64,000 nt of DNA from Chloroflexota bacterium (GCA_026707745.1 JAPOWG010000035.1:1-64000); one strand, 5' to 3'. Numbered from the stretch's first letter, positions 1 through 9,475 are shown. Notes: a model not told the origin generated them from the sequence alone. Numbers and translations: made by a program.

Positions 1-30
1 GTCGACAAACGATCCTAAACTCGGCGCTGG

Positions 31-50
31 CGGTCAGTGTCTACGCGACC
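31..50. repeat. Fragment of dispersed intergenic repeat
   Basis: The 20 bases starting cggtcagtgt match the centre of the longer repeat found at 3569-3680 and 37032-37143. Only the core is present, without its flanking GGGCGTTT arm. The rest of 1-105 shows no gene. Confidence 0.6.
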
Positions 51-105
51 CTCGGTATTCTCGGTGGTGAAAAAATTTGATGCGATTGCCCTGGATAATG
101 GAAAA

Positions 106-1104
106 CTAGCGTTTCTTGTAACGCGGGATCACATCGCGGCCAATAGCATGGATCGTCCCCAGAATATCCGGACCCAGCGGCGGGCCGAAGCTCAGGTGCC
201 GAACACCGAGTTCAGCCAAGCCTTCCAGCCGTTCGATGAGGGCGTCGGTGGCGCCGGCGATGCCGATGCGCAACATCCGAGATGTCACCATCCGCCGCGC
301 TCCCTCGGTATCGCCTTCGAGATGGTAAGCGCGTCGAATCGGCTCGAAGTCCTTTTGCGTCAAGCCCATTTGCCCCAGAATCAGCGGGCTCATGGCATGT
401 CCGTAATAGGCGATCTTGTCGGCGAGCACAGCCTCCGCCGCAGCTTGATCGGCAGAGATCGAGCACCAGATACAAGCGGCGAGGTCGATGTCATCGAGGT
501 TTCTGCCCGCTCGTTGCAGGCCCCGCTCGACATGAGGCAAGACGTTTTGATAGTGTTCGGGCGGGAAGAGCAGGGGCAAGCCGCCGTCGGCGATGGCGCC
601 GATTTCTTCCAGCATTTTCGGGCTCATGGCGCCCAAATAGATAGGCACGCGACGGCGGGATTCAAAGCGCAGCCAAGCTTCTTCCGTCCAGCACAGGACC
701 CGGCCACGGGTCGCGGCATTTTTGTTTGATGTCAGCATGTTAATCGCATGGATCGATTCCACGATGCGGGTGCGGGGCAAGTCGAAGTCCAGGCCCAACC
801 AGCCGATGAAATCCTCGGCGCCGCTGGATATGCCCAGGTTGAAGCGCCCGCCCGAGAGTTCGTCGAGGGTAGCGGCGAACATGGCGATTTCGGCCGGGTG
901 GATCGTGTAGGGATTGAGAATGCAAGTGCCGATCTCGATGCGCTCGGTGGCCGTCGCGATGGCGGAAAGAATGACCGGCGCGCTGCGCAAGAAGAGATCG
1001 TTGCTCACCCAGAATTGATCGAAACCGACGGTCTCGGCCGCTTGAGCATAGGTCACATAGTCCCGCGCGGGCAGGTCGTTATTGAAGCGCAGGCTGAACT
1101 TCAT
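106..1104 (-). CDS. LLM-class (luciferase-like) flavin/F420-dependent oxidoreductase
   Basis: This 332-residue protein is close to the usual length for the bacterial luciferase-like monooxygenase superfamily, a TIM-barrel fold binding FMN or F420. Seen: N-terminal MKFSLRF strand, 'GFDQFWVSNDLFLR' and 'LDELSGGRFNLGISSG', the last being the classic cofactor-side motif of F420-dependent members. The substrate cannot be read from sequence. Its ATG overlaps the stop of the upstream RidA gene (ATGA, 1101-1104), so the two are translationally coupled, and it ends the minus-strand operon that begins with a D-amino-acid oxidase. A role in oxidising an amino-acid-derived product is inferred from context only. 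Confidence 0.85.
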   Translation of the reverse strand: MKFSLRFNNDLPARDYVTYAQAAETVGFDQFWVSNDLFLRSAPVILSAIATATERIEIGTCILNPYTIHPAEIAMFAATLDELSGGRFNLGISSGAEDFIGWLGLDFDLPRTRIVESIHAINMLTSNKNAATRGRVLCWTEEAWLRFESRRRVPIYLGAMSPKMLEEIGAIADGGLPLLFPPEHYQNVLPHVERGLQRAGRNLDDIDLAACIWCSISADQAAAEAVLADKIAYYGHAMSPLILGQMGLTQKDFEPIRRAYHLEGDTEGARRMVTSRMLRIGIAGATDALIERLEGLAELGVRHLSFGPPLGPDILGTIHAIGRDVIPRYKKR

Positions 1105-1499
1105 GATTCGGAATCAGCGATGAGCGCTTCAGCTTCCATTTCCACCAGGTAGTCGTCGCCGACCAGCGCGTGGATATAAAGCAAGGTATTGACCGGGCGG
1201 ATATCGCCGAAGTATCGCCCGTGCATGGCCGCGACCGCTTCCCAATCGGCTCCCGGCGCCAGATAAATGCGCGTTCGCACGACATCCGACAACTGAGCGC
1301 CGGCTTCACCCAGGGCGCGCTCGATCTTCCGGATGATGAACTCGGTTTGCGCGCCGGCGTCGCCGATGCCGACGACCTCGCTCGCGCCATCGGTGGCGGT
1401 TGTGCCGGAGACATGTACGACATTGCCCAGCCGCACCGCGCGCGAATAACCGGCGATTTTTTCGTAATGCGTTCCCGAAGATATATTCTGTCGCGCCAT
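1101..1499 (-). CDS. RidA family enamine/imine deaminase
   Basis: A 132-residue RidA/YjgF/UK114 protein. These trimers hydrolyse reactive enamine/imine intermediates to ketoacids and ammonia in the cytoplasm. Family hallmarks visible are 'GNVVHVSGTTATDG', the arginine-containing 'VVRTRIYL' strand, which supplies the carboxylate-binding Arg, and the C-terminal 'YLVEMEAEAL' with its Glu. It lies between an EamA exporter and an LLM flavoprotein, downstream of a D-amino-acid oxidase. The oxidase product is an imino acid, the type of compound RidA handles, so the pairing makes chemical sense. The stop overlaps the next start by 4 nt. Confidence 0.9.
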   Translation of the reverse strand: MARQNISSGTHYEKIAGYSRAVRLGNVVHVSGTTATDGASEVVGIGDAGAQTEFIIRKIERALGEAGAQLSDVVRTRIYLAPGADWEAVAAMHGRYFGDIRPVNTLLYIHALVGDDYLVEMEAEALIADSES

Positions 1500-1535
1500 G
1501 ATCTACCCTCGATTCGGATTCGGATTGAGTAGAGA

Positions 1536-2438
1536 TTAGCGGCTTTTGCCGATCATCACCAGCACGACGCCCGTAATGATCACCAGCATCGCTAAAATGC
1601 CGGTGCCCGTGACCGGTTCCGCCAGAATCCAGGCGCCCAGAATCACCGCAATAACCGGATTGACGTAGGCGTAACTGGTGGCCAGCGCTGGACGGACCGT
1701 GCGCACCAGGTACATATACGCGCTGAAGCCGACCAGCGTGCCAATAACCGCCAAATAGATCAGCGCCCCTGTCGACAGGGCTGAGGGATCAGCGGGGAAT
1801 TGTTCGCCGCGCATGAAACTGATCATTGTCAAAGAAAGCAAGCCGCCGATCATCTGGAAGAATACGGCCATAAAACCCGAAGGCAAAGACAAGCGGCTGC
1901 TCAACACCGTACCGAAAGCCCAGAGCATGGGACCGATCAGCAAGATCAAGGCGCCGAGGGGTTGGGCTTGCATCCCGCTTTCCATATTCAGGATAGCCAC
2001 GCCGCAAATGCCGATTGCCAGACCCAGCACTTCGACACGGCTCGGTCGCTGACCGAAGAAAAAAGCGATCAAGGTAGCCCAGATCGGTACCGCGCCCACC
2101 GCCAGCGACGCCAGTCCACTGGTCACGCCCACATCCTGCCCCAACGCGACCATGCCCGCGCCGGCAAACATCAATGCGCCGGTGACAGCCGCATTGAGCA
2201 TCAAGCGCAGTGAGGGAAAACGCGCCTTGCTGGCGCGCAGCGCGAGAAACAAGATGACAATTGAAACGGCCAGGCGTATAGCCGTGAGCATGAAGGGCCC
2301 ATAACTTTCCAATACGATGGCCGCGCCCAGGTAGGTCGAGCCCCAGATCAGATAGGTCACGGTGAGGGCGGCCGCCACCCGAATCGCCGGGAATTGAAGC
2401 TGGATGAAAGGCTTTGGCAGTGACTTGATCGCTGTCAT
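1536..2438 (-). CDS. EamA/DMT family transporter
   Basis: A 300-residue inner-membrane protein of the drug/metabolite transporter superfamily, with about ten hydrophobic helices in two EamA repeats. Seen: first repeat 'YLIWGSTYLGAAIVLESYGPF', a 'GAVPIWATLIAFFFGQRPSR' segment ending repeat one, and second-repeat 'AFGTVLSSRLSLP' and 'YAYVNPVIAVILGAWILAEP'. The last is a strong EamA signature for the helix before the final pair. Family members export amino acids and other metabolites. Here it sits 51 nt after a D-amino-acid oxidase and 36 nt before RidA, so amino acids or derivatives are plausible cargo (inference). Confidence 0.9.
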   Translation of the reverse strand: MTAIKSLPKPFIQLQFPAIRVAAALTVTYLIWGSTYLGAAIVLESYGPFMLTAIRLAVSIVILFLALRASKARFPSLRLMLNAAVTGALMFAGAGMVALGQDVGVTSGLASLAVGAVPIWATLIAFFFGQRPSRVEVLGLAIGICGVAILNMESGMQAQPLGALILLIGPMLWAFGTVLSSRLSLPSGFMAVFFQMIGGLLSLTMISFMRGEQFPADPSALSTGALIYLAVIGTLVGFSAYMYLVRTVRPALATSYAYVNPVIAVILGAWILAEPVTGTGILAMLVIITGVVLVMIGKSR

Positions 2439-2489
2439 GCCTGGTCTATGCGCTCGCGCTCGTTTGGATAATTGTCCGACAGGTCCGCT

Positions 2490-3431
2490 TCAACGATTCG
2501 ACAGGTTCTGCGCCAAAGCGAGCACCTCCAGGGCGCAGCCCCAGGACAAAGTGAAGCCGATTGATCCGTGTCCGTAATTGTGAATGACAACGCGCTCGCG
2601 GGATCGTTTTTCCACTTCCAGCCGCACCGCTTCGCGACCGGGGCGTATGCCGACCGCTGTGCGAATGATAGCCGCATCAGACACAGTTGGCTCGATCTGC
2701 GAACAGCGTTCCAGGATATCCCTGGTTTGCTCCGCGTCAGCCTCCGCTTGCCAACTGCCGTACTGGTAAATGCCACCGAGCAGCAGCCCGTCGTCGCGGG
2801 GAAAGAGGTAAGTATCGTCGCTCGCGCGCATGTAACCCGAGCGAATCTGCGGCGCATCGATGAGAAGCGTTTGTCCCCGAATCGGAAACACTTCGGGATC
2901 CGGCGTGACATATTTCGCCCATGCGCCCGTGCAATTGACAAGCAGGCGACTTTCACCCTCGAGAGCGTCAAGGGACGCCACTTCGCGCGCTTCCAGTTTG
3001 CCGCCAGCCCCAAGGAACTGGTCCTGCAAGTTCTGCAAGTACCGGGGCGGCGCGACGATCGGCACATCCATAATCCAACCGTCCTGGCCACCCGACGGCA
3101 ATTCCTCGGGAGGCATTTTCGCGAAGAAGGGCAAGCGATCTTTGAACCAGGGATCGCTGACTTGCTGAGGAAATACCTGGCGCATCCGCCGCAGACCAAC
3201 GCCGCTATCGGCGCGCGTCGCCAGCGCGAGAAAATGCGAAAGCGAATCATCCGCCCAAGTCCGCGAGCGACCCGCTACGCCCCCACCCGACCAAACAGCG
3301 CCGGCCGCCGATGAAGCGGTGACTTGTGGCAAATCGCGCGTCAGGATACGGACATCAAAGCCCGCAAGCTGCAGGTTGAGCGCCGAACTCAATCCCGAAA
3401 CGCCGCCGCCGATAACCGTGGCTTTCCGCAT
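2490..3431 (-). CDS. D-amino-acid oxidase-like FAD-dependent oxidoreductase
   Basis: I choose the ATG at 3431 (313 residues) because it places the Rossmann motif 'VIGGGVSGLSSALNL' at the N-terminus; the frame is open a further 20 codons upstream but that extension is not family-like. The C-terminal 'IHNYGHGSIGFTLSWGCA' is the diagnostic DAO signature, and 'GVGLRRMRQVFP' and 'PIRGQTLLIDAP' also fit. The family oxidises D-amino acids to imino acids with release of H2O2, using FAD. The active-site Tyr/Arg pair is plausibly 'DDTYLFPR' and 'IRPGREAVRLEV'. It leads an operon with EamA, RidA and an LLM flavoprotein. Glycine/sarcosine-oxidase-like specificity is not excluded. Confidence 0.88.
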   Translation of the reverse strand: MRKATVIGGGVSGLSSALNLQLAGFDVRILTRDLPQVTASSAAGAVWSGGGVAGRSRTWADDSLSHFLALATRADSGVGLRRMRQVFPQQVSDPWFKDRLPFFAKMPPEELPSGGQDGWIMDVPIVAPPRYLQNLQDQFLGAGGKLEAREVASLDALEGESRLLVNCTGAWAKYVTPDPEVFPIRGQTLLIDAPQIRSGYMRASDDTYLFPRDDGLLLGGIYQYGSWQAEADAEQTRDILERCSQIEPTVSDAAIIRTAVGIRPGREAVRLEVEKRSRERVVIHNYGHGSIGFTLSWGCALEVLALAQNLSNR

Positions 3432-3568
3432 GACGCTACCATGTTCTACTAAGCGAATTGATGTCAATCTCTTCCGCCGCCCTATCACCAAGCATGCGGC
3501 GCTGACCAGAGCATTCTAACACAAGCAAGTGCAAGTAAGTAATGAGCATCAAGAACAGGGACGAATTG

Positions 3569-3680
3569 TAGGGGCGTTTGACGGTCAGTGTCTACGCGAC
3601 CCGCCGAAACGCCCGCAAAATATATTCCTCTGTCGCTTTTTCTCTGCGCTCTCTGCGTACTCTGTGTTCAATTTTCGTTG
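3569..3680. repeat. Dispersed intergenic repeat with GGGCGTTT hairpin, copy 1
   Basis: Arms GGGCGTTT (3572-3579) and AAACGCCC (3607-3614) can pair around a 27-nt loop that contains cggtcagtgtctacgcgacc. A tract rich in 'ctctgcg...ctctgtgttca' follows. The first 51 bases are essentially identical to 37032-37082 and the remainder is clearly similar. Location between genes and the palindromic head suggest a REP-like or MITE-like element. Confidence 0.75.
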
Positions 3681-4065
3681 CATGACTTGCCGGCTCGTGC
3701 TGGGATTTGTCATTATGCGCTGAATGCGCTAATCTCTAGCCGGTATTCAAGGTCAGAGTTGCGCAGAATTGCCTACTGACCAAGATTCTTAGACTTCATC
3801 AGCTCTTTTAATAAACCGCGATCTGCGGTAGCCAAGCAGGTTTCTTATTTTGTGTGAGCGCAGTAGCCCAAATTCGCCGGTTACGCGCCGAGCGGCTGTG
3901 GTAGAATATCGATTTGCCAATCAGGTGAGAATTGAGCCGCGCATATCCAACTTCCCGCTGAATTACTCTCGTACGCTATCGCCTCGGCGCAGATGATCGT
4001 TTGCAGTCATCAAGTTGTTGATGATAAAAGGGACGCTTGTCGCCTGAGTTAAGAATCCGTTTGAG

Positions 4066-4071
4066 TATAAT
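4066..4071 (+). promoter_or_regulatory. Possible -10 box for sugar transporter operon
   Basis: A perfect TATAAT lies about 115 bases before the binding-protein start. No good -35 hexamer sits at 16-18 bases, so this is a weak assignment. Confidence 0.3.
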
Positions 4072-4187
4072 CACGAGAATAAGGAGGTATGTTATCGAGT
4101 AGATTGATTGTCGAAGATTATCTGTCGAATCAGATAATTGATTGTGGCAATACAACTTAGTCGGCATAGTGATATGGAGATAGAAAG

Positions 4188-5513
4188 ATGTCTAGACATA
4201 TGAAGATGAGTCGTCGAGATTTCTTGCGTGCCAGCGCGGCCGGTTCGGCATTGGCGACCAGCAGTTTGGTCCCGGGCATGAGCCGCGTCTTGGGCCAGGA
4301 TGTCAGTGAAGTGTCGATCATGTTTTGGGATGGTCCTCCTTTGATCGGTATTCGTGAACAGGCCTTGACCCCGTTTGACGAGGCTTATCCGGATTGCAGG
4401 CTCAATTTCATCAGCGTTCCCGGCGGCGGTTACAATGACAAATTGCTGACGATGCTTGCGGCCAATGAAGCGCCCGATGTCTTCATCATACGCATTGGCC
4501 AACTGCCAGAATTCTTGAGTAAAGACCTGCTGGTCGATCTCAAGCCCTTTATTGACGCTGAAGACTATGATCTAAGTCAATTCCCCGATCTTGCTATCGA
4601 AGCGTACACCCATGATGGCGGCATTTACGGTGTCCCGGACAACGTGGCGACAATCGCGCTCTTTTACAATCAGGACATGTTCGAGGAAGCCGGCGCCATG
4701 CTGCCGACCGCTCAATGGGACGACGAAGCCTGGACCGTCGATGACTTCTTTAGCTCCTGCGAGAAACTGACAAAACGCGAAGGCAACAGAACGACGCAAT
4801 ACGCCTATGATGTTAGCGGCTGGGACAAGATTTGGCAGATCTGGGTGCGCATCTTCGGCGGCCAGATTGTCGATGATCCCTTCTTCCCGACAGAATGCGT
4901 ACTCAACGAGCCCCCGGCCGTAGAGGCGCTGCAATTCTACTCCGACCTGCGCTGGGAACACGGCTTCGCGCCCAGACCGGACGCGATGGCGGAGTTCGGC
5001 ACCGATACGCTGATGCAGACAGGCCGCCTGGCTATGTTCCAAAGCGGCAGTTGGAGCTTCCCGAACTATCGCAATGTTGATTTCAATGTTGCCTTGGGCC
5101 ATTTCCCGTCAGGCAAGGGCGGCAGAGCCAATTATGTCTTCTACTACCCGCTGGTCGTTCCCAAGACCACCGAGGTGCCGCAATGCGCCTGGAACTTGCT
5201 CAAGTACTTCAACGGTCCGGCCATGGAGACGATCATTAAGGAAGGCGGCTTGCAAGGCACGACCTTCTCTGCCCAGGAAAAGTGGTTTGTCACCGATCCG
5301 CTGCCGCCGGCCAACAAGCAGGTTATGGTCGATGCCGCCCGGCACTTCGTGGCGCCGGATCCGGTTCTGACCAACTGGGATGCGATCACACGGATCATGC
5401 AGGCTGAACTGGATCTGCTCTTCATCGGGGAAGAGCGCGATGCCAAGGTCATCATGGACAGGATCGTCGAACAGGTCAACCCGATGATCGTGGAAGGGCA
5501 GTGGCGTCAGTAA
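4188..5513 (+). CDS. Sugar ABC transporter substrate-binding protein (family 1, Tat-exported)
   Basis: A 441-residue extracellular solute-binding protein. The N-terminus carries a twin-arginine signal, 'SRRDFLRAS', followed by an Ala/Ser-rich hydrophobic stretch ending near 'VLGQD', so it should be exported folded and then act outside the membrane. The body has SBP family 1 features: 'LLTMLAANEAPDVFIIR', 'GGIYGVPDNVATIALFYNQDMFEEAGA', and 'TDTLMQTGRLAMFQSGSWSF'. It is followed by two MalF/MalG-type permeases and a GH127 arabinofuranosidase, so arabino-oligosaccharides are the likely ligand (inference). ATG codons at 4188 and 4200 are both possible starts; neither has a strong ribosome site. 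No ATPase gene is in this cluster. Confidence 0.92.
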   Translation: MSRHMKMSRRDFLRASAAGSALATSSLVPGMSRVLGQDVSEVSIMFWDGPPLIGIREQALTPFDEAYPDCRLNFISVPGGGYNDKLLTMLAANEAPDVFIIRIGQLPEFLSKDLLVDLKPFIDAEDYDLSQFPDLAIEAYTHDGGIYGVPDNVATIALFYNQDMFEEAGAMLPTAQWDDEAWTVDDFFSSCEKLTKREGNRTTQYAYDVSGWDKIWQIWVRIFGGQIVDDPFFPTECVLNEPPAVEALQFYSDLRWEHGFAPRPDAMAEFGTDTLMQTGRLAMFQSGSWSFPNYRNVDFNVALGHFPSGKGGRANYVFYYPLVVPKTTEVPQCAWNLLKYFNGPAMETIIKEGGLQGTTFSAQEKWFVTDPLPPANKQVMVDAARHFVAPDPVLTNWDAITRIMQAELDLLFIGEERDAKVIMDRIVEQVNPMIVEGQWRQ

Positions 5514-5689
5514 GATTGACGAATCTTTTGGGGTGTTCGTGGCATTGACCCGACACCCCTCCCACTTGTAAAACGCGAATGCGCCCGGCGTATCTTTGCT
5601 TGCAATCGCCGGACACCGCGTGCCGTTTGAGGAATTGATATAAACCAACCGTCTAAGGCTCAACCTTGGCTGGCTGTGATCTCGCCGCA

Positions 5690-6634
5690 ATGAACATTTC
5701 TGTCCCCAGCGGAATCCTCTCTAGACGAATCGGCAGAGGGTTCAAATACAACAGTGCAGAAACCCGACTGGCCTGGGTAATGGTATCGCCTTGGTTAGTC
5801 GGATTCCTCATTTTCACCGCCTTTCCCATGATCGCATCTCTGGTGCTGTCGTTTACCGAATGGGATATTTTGACGCCGCCCGAGTTTGTCGGTTTGGAAA
5901 ATTATCACAAGATGTTCTTCGTCGATAAATACGCCATGCACTCGTTGAAAATCACTGTCGTTTTTTCGGCGGTATCAATCCCGCTGAATATCGTATTCGG
6001 CTTGGGCATCGCCATGCTATTGAATACCAATATTCGGGGGCTTTCTACATTTCGAACCATTTATTATCTGCCCGCCATCTTGTCCGGCGTCGCTGTCGCC
6101 CTGATGTGGCGCTGGATTTTCTCTACCGACTTCGGCCTGATTAATGCGGCGCTGAATGTCGTCGGCATCCAGGGACCGGCTTGGCTCGCGGATCGTACCT
6201 GGGTCATACCCTCCTTCGTCGTGATGCGCCTTTGGAGCGTAGGCGGCGGGATGGTCATTTATTTAGCGGGCTTGCAATCCATCCCGACCGATCTCTACGA
6301 GGCTGCGGAAATCGATGGCGCCAACTGGTGGAAGCGGATCCGGCATATCACTTTGCCCATGCTCAGCCCGACGATCTTTTTCCAGCTCATCATCGGTGTC
6401 ATTTTCTCGATGCAGATCTTCACGGAAGCCTTTATCATGACCAATGGCGGACCGGCCAATGCCTCGCTTTTCTTCATTCTTTATCTTTATCGAAAGGCAT
6501 TTCAAGACTTCCAAATGGGCTATGCCTCCGCTTTGGCATGGCTGCTTTTTGTAGTGATCCTGGCATTTACGCTCATTCTTTTCCGCACGGCGAAGTATTG
6601 GGTGTATTACGAAGGCGAAACCGAAGGGACCTAA
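5690..6634 (+). CDS. Sugar ABC transporter permease, MalF/UgpA type
   Basis: Six-helix inner-membrane permease of a carbohydrate ABC importer. The ATG at 5690 (314 residues) is preferred over a TTG at 5666. Seen: 'WLVGFLIFTAFPMIASLVLSFTEWDI' first helix, and the EAA loop 'DLYEAAEIDGANWWKRIRHITLPMLSP', which docks on the ATPase. It partners the MalG-type permease 3 nt downstream and the binding protein upstream. The 176-base gap before it contains no gene. Confidence 0.93.
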   Translation: MNISVPSGILSRRIGRGFKYNSAETRLAWVMVSPWLVGFLIFTAFPMIASLVLSFTEWDILTPPEFVGLENYHKMFFVDKYAMHSLKITVVFSAVSIPLNIVFGLGIAMLLNTNIRGLSTFRTIYYLPAILSGVAVALMWRWIFSTDFGLINAALNVVGIQGPAWLADRTWVIPSFVVMRLWSVGGGMVIYLAGLQSIPTDLYEAAEIDGANWWKRIRHITLPMLSPTIFFQLIIGVIFSMQIFTEAFIMTNGGPANASLFFILYLYRKAFQDFQMGYASALAWLLFVVILAFTLILFRTAKYWVYYEGETEGT

Positions 6635-6637
6635 GCG

Positions 6638-7489
6638 ATGACCGGGCGCTTTTTCATCGGCTTGAATCTGCGGAATACGATCGGCAAACTCGTCGTCTAT
6701 GCTCTGCTGGGTGCAGGCTCGATTGTGATCCTGATGCCCTTCGCCTGGATGATCTCGACATCGCTAAAGGATTTGTCGCATATCTTCCGTTTCCCGCCGG
6801 AATTCATCCCCGATCCGGTCATATGGGACAACTACCCGAATGCGCTGACAAAGCTGCCCTTTGATCTCTACCTGGCCAATACCTTGATCATTGTGGCGGC
6901 AACGTTGATTGGGGAACTCGGTGTCTCGGCCGTTGTCGCTTTCGCCTTTGCGCGATTGCGTTGGCGGGGCAGGGATGCCTTGTTCATCGTTGTCCTGGCG
7001 ACGATGATGCTTCCGAGGCAAGTCACCTTGATCCCTGATTTTCTGATTTTCCGGTTCTTTGGCATGTACGATACTTACTGGCCTCTAGTGGTTCCCTCCT
7101 GGTTTGGCAATCCTTTTTACATATTTTTAATCAGACAATACTTCATGACCATTTCTCGCGAACTTGATGAAGCGGCGTTGTTGGACGGCTGCTCCAAATT
7201 TGGTGTTTTCTGGCGCATCACGCTGCCGCTGTCGGTACCGGTTTTGGCGGCAGTGGCGATTTTCTCCTTCCAATACCATTGGAACGACTTCTTCCGGCCG
7301 CTTATCTTCTTGTCGGATACGGACAAGGCGACTTTGGCGCTCGGCTTGCGCTTTTTCCAGGGCACCTATGGCACCGAGTGGAATTCGCTGATGGCGGCGT
7401 CGCTGGTGGTCATGCTGCCGCTCATTATCGTCTTCTTTTTCGCTCAACGTATTTTCATCCAAGGCGTCGTTTTCACGGGCTACAAATAG
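6638..7489 (+). CDS. Sugar ABC transporter permease, MalG/UgpE type
   Basis: A 283-residue inner-membrane permease, the second half of the importer translocation pore. Seen: 'MPFAWMISTSLKDLSHIF', typical of MalG-type N-termini, and the EAA motif 'ISRELDEAALLDGCSKFGVFWRITLPLSVP'. It starts 3 nt after the MalF-type gene and is followed 45 nt later by GH127, so uptake and hydrolysis of the same glycan fragments are probably coupled. No nucleotide-binding subunit is adjacent; the UgpC/MalK-type ATPase at 30961 is a candidate partner. Confidence 0.93.
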   Translation: MTGRFFIGLNLRNTIGKLVVYALLGAGSIVILMPFAWMISTSLKDLSHIFRFPPEFIPDPVIWDNYPNALTKLPFDLYLANTLIIVAATLIGELGVSAVVAFAFARLRWRGRDALFIVVLATMMLPRQVTLIPDFLIFRFFGMYDTYWPLVVPSWFGNPFYIFLIRQYFMTISRELDEAALLDGCSKFGVFWRITLPLSVPVLAAVAIFSFQYHWNDFFRPLIFLSDTDKATLALGLRFFQGTYGTEWNSLMAASLVVMLPLIIVFFFAQRIFIQGVVFTGYK

Positions 7490-7534
7490 TCTCAAGAACC
7501 TAAAAATCCGATCTTTATATGCAAAGGACGCGCG

Positions 7535-9475
7535 ATGTTAATGGGACAAAAACCGACATATCAAAAACTCTTCCCGCCCGCCTTTGATGCTGTCCGTTGG
7601 GAAGGCGGCTTTTGGGGCAATCTTCATCAGTTGTGTCGCGAGACAATACTGCCGAGCATGCGGGTGGCGCTGGACGAACCCGAAAACGGCGCTGTCTTTA
7701 GCAATTTCCATATCGCCGCCGGCCTGGCTGAAGGCGAGCGCAAAGGCACGATGTGGAGCGACGGCGATTGCTACAAGTACATGGAAGCCATGACACATAT
7801 GTATGGCGCCACCGGTGAGCAAGCGATCATAGACGAATTGGACGAACTCATTGATGTCATCGCGGGGGCGCAAGAGGATGATGGTTATATCAGCACGCCC
7901 ATGCAATTGCGCGACGACAAAGAGCGCTGGACCGACCTCCATGACCACGAACTCTATAATATGGGTCATTTGCTGACGGCGGCATCGGTTCACCATCGGA
8001 TCACGGGCAAGCGCAACTTTCTACAAATCGCCATCAACCTGGCCGATTATCTTTGCGACGTCTTCGTGCCCTGTCCGCCGGAGTTGGCGCATTTCGGTTT
8101 CAACCCCTCCAACACCATGGGCGCGGTCGACCTCTACCGCGCGACCGGTGAAAAGCGCTACCTGGAGTTAGCCAAGACATTCGTCGACATGCGCGGCTCG
8201 CAGCCCGGGGGCAAGGACCTGAACCAGTCGCTGCTGTCTCTGCGCGAGGAGACGAAGGCGGTCGGGCATGCAGTGACCGCCGGTTATTTGTATTGCGGCG
8301 CGACCGACGTCTATGTGGAAACCGGCGACGACGAGCTCCTGGCCGGGCTGCATCGCATCTGGGACAACGCCGTTAACAGCAAGATGTACATCACCGGCGG
8401 CACATCCGCCCTGCACTCTGGCGCGTCCCTTCGGCCCGAGCTGCAAAGCCGCGGCGGAGGACCGGTACACGAGGCCTTCGGCTACGAATATCAGTTGCCC
8501 AACGCCACCGCCTATAACGAAACCTGCGCCAATATCGCCCATGCCATGTGGAACTGGCGCATGCTCAACTTGTCCGGCGATGCCAAATACGCCGACGTCA
8601 TGGAGCGCGTGCTGTATAACAGCATGCTATCCTCCATGAGCCTGGACGGCATCAAGTTCTGCTATACCAATCCCCTGCGCTGGTATGGCGCGGAGCACCC
8701 GCTCTTGAGCCAGGATACCTATGAGCGCTGGTATCTCTTGTACTGCTATTGTTGTCCGACCAACACCGCCCGCACCATCGCCCTATTGCACAACTGGGTC
8801 TACAGCCAATCCGACGATGCCCTGTGGGTTCATCTTTACAGCAGCAGCCGCCTGGACACGACCCTCCCCGATGGGTCGGCATTCGCGCTGCGGCAAAACA
8901 CCGACTACCCCTGGGATGATCGGGTAACGATCACTATCGACCAGGCGCCCTCGCGCGAACTCAGCTTGATGCTGCGTATCCCGGGCTGGGCGCAAAACGC
9001 GACCGTAGATATCAATGGCGCTGCCGTCGACCAGGCTTTGACTCCGCAAAGTTACAATCGGTTCAAGCGCGTCTGGCAAGCCGATGATACCATCTCCTTG
9101 CGCCTGCCCATGGCCCCGCGCCTGGTCAAAGCGCAGCCCAAAGCCGAGGAAATCCGCAATCACGTCGCTGTGATGCGCGGCCCGTTGGTGTACTGCCTGG
9201 AGGGTGTTGACCTGCCCGATGATGTTTCCATCCTGGAAGTCCATGCCCCGGGTGATATGAGTTTGGAAGCGCGACGGGAAAACGATCTCCTGGGCGGTGT
9301 GACCGTCGTCAAGGGCCGGGCGCGGCGCGTTCTCGAGGGGGATCAATCGGGGGCGCTTTACTTTGACGCGGGGAACGAACGCGAAGAAGATCTCGATGTC
9401 ACACTGATTCCCTATTACGCCTGGAACAACCGCGGCATCACGGAAATGACGGTCTGGTTCCCAAGAAGCTACTGA
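7535..9475 (+). CDS. Glycoside hydrolase family 127 (beta-L-arabinofuranosidase-like)
   Basis: A 646-residue GH127/DUF1680 protein with an (alpha/alpha)6 barrel then beta domains. The family removes beta-L-arabinofuranose with a zinc-bound cysteine nucleophile. The expected constellation is present: Glu329 and Cys331 in 'NETCANIAH' and the Cys pair 406/407 in 'CYCCPTNTAR', matching the E-x-C plus CC arrangement known in HypBA1. The N-terminus 'FDAVRWEGGFWGNL' is also family-typical. No signal peptide is seen, so it should act in the cytoplasm on imported oligosaccharides. A ribosome site (AAAGGA, near 7524) precedes the ATG. It ends the importer operon; specificity within GH127 cannot be fixed from sequence. 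Confidence 0.9.
   Translation: MLMGQKPTYQKLFPPAFDAVRWEGGFWGNLHQLCRETILPSMRVALDEPENGAVFSNFHIAAGLAEGERKGTMWSDGDCYKYMEAMTHMYGATGEQAIIDELDELIDVIAGAQEDDGYISTPMQLRDDKERWTDLHDHELYNMGHLLTAASVHHRITGKRNFLQIAINLADYLCDVFVPCPPELAHFGFNPSNTMGAVDLYRATGEKRYLELAKTFVDMRGSQPGGKDLNQSLLSLREETKAVGHAVTAGYLYCGATDVYVETGDDELLAGLHRIWDNAVNSKMYITGGTSALHSGASLRPELQSRGGGPVHEAFGYEYQLPNATAYNETCANIAHAMWNWRMLNLSGDAKYADVMERVLYNSMLSSMSLDGIKFCYTNPLRWYGAEHPLLSQDTYERWYLLYCYCCPTNTARTIALLHNWVYSQSDDALWVHLYSSSRLDTTLPDGSAFALRQNTDYPWDDRVTITIDQAPSRELSLMLRIPGWAQNATVDINGAAVDQALTPQSYNRFKRVWQADDTISLRLPMAPRLVKAQPKAEEIRNHVAVMRGPLVYCLEGVDLPDDVSILEVHAPGDMSLEARRENDLLGGVTVVKGRARRVLEGDQSGALYFDAGNEREEDLDVTLIPYYAWNNRGITEMTVWFPRSY

Larger units (their letters stand above)
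3432..4187. other. Intergenic region between divergent operons
   Basis: About 750 bases with no convincing gene. It holds the dispersed repeat at 3569-3680, an AT-rich stretch from about 3780 onward, and probably the promoter of the plus-strand sugar transporter operon. Short open frames here have neither ribosome sites nor recognisable products. Confidence 0.6.
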
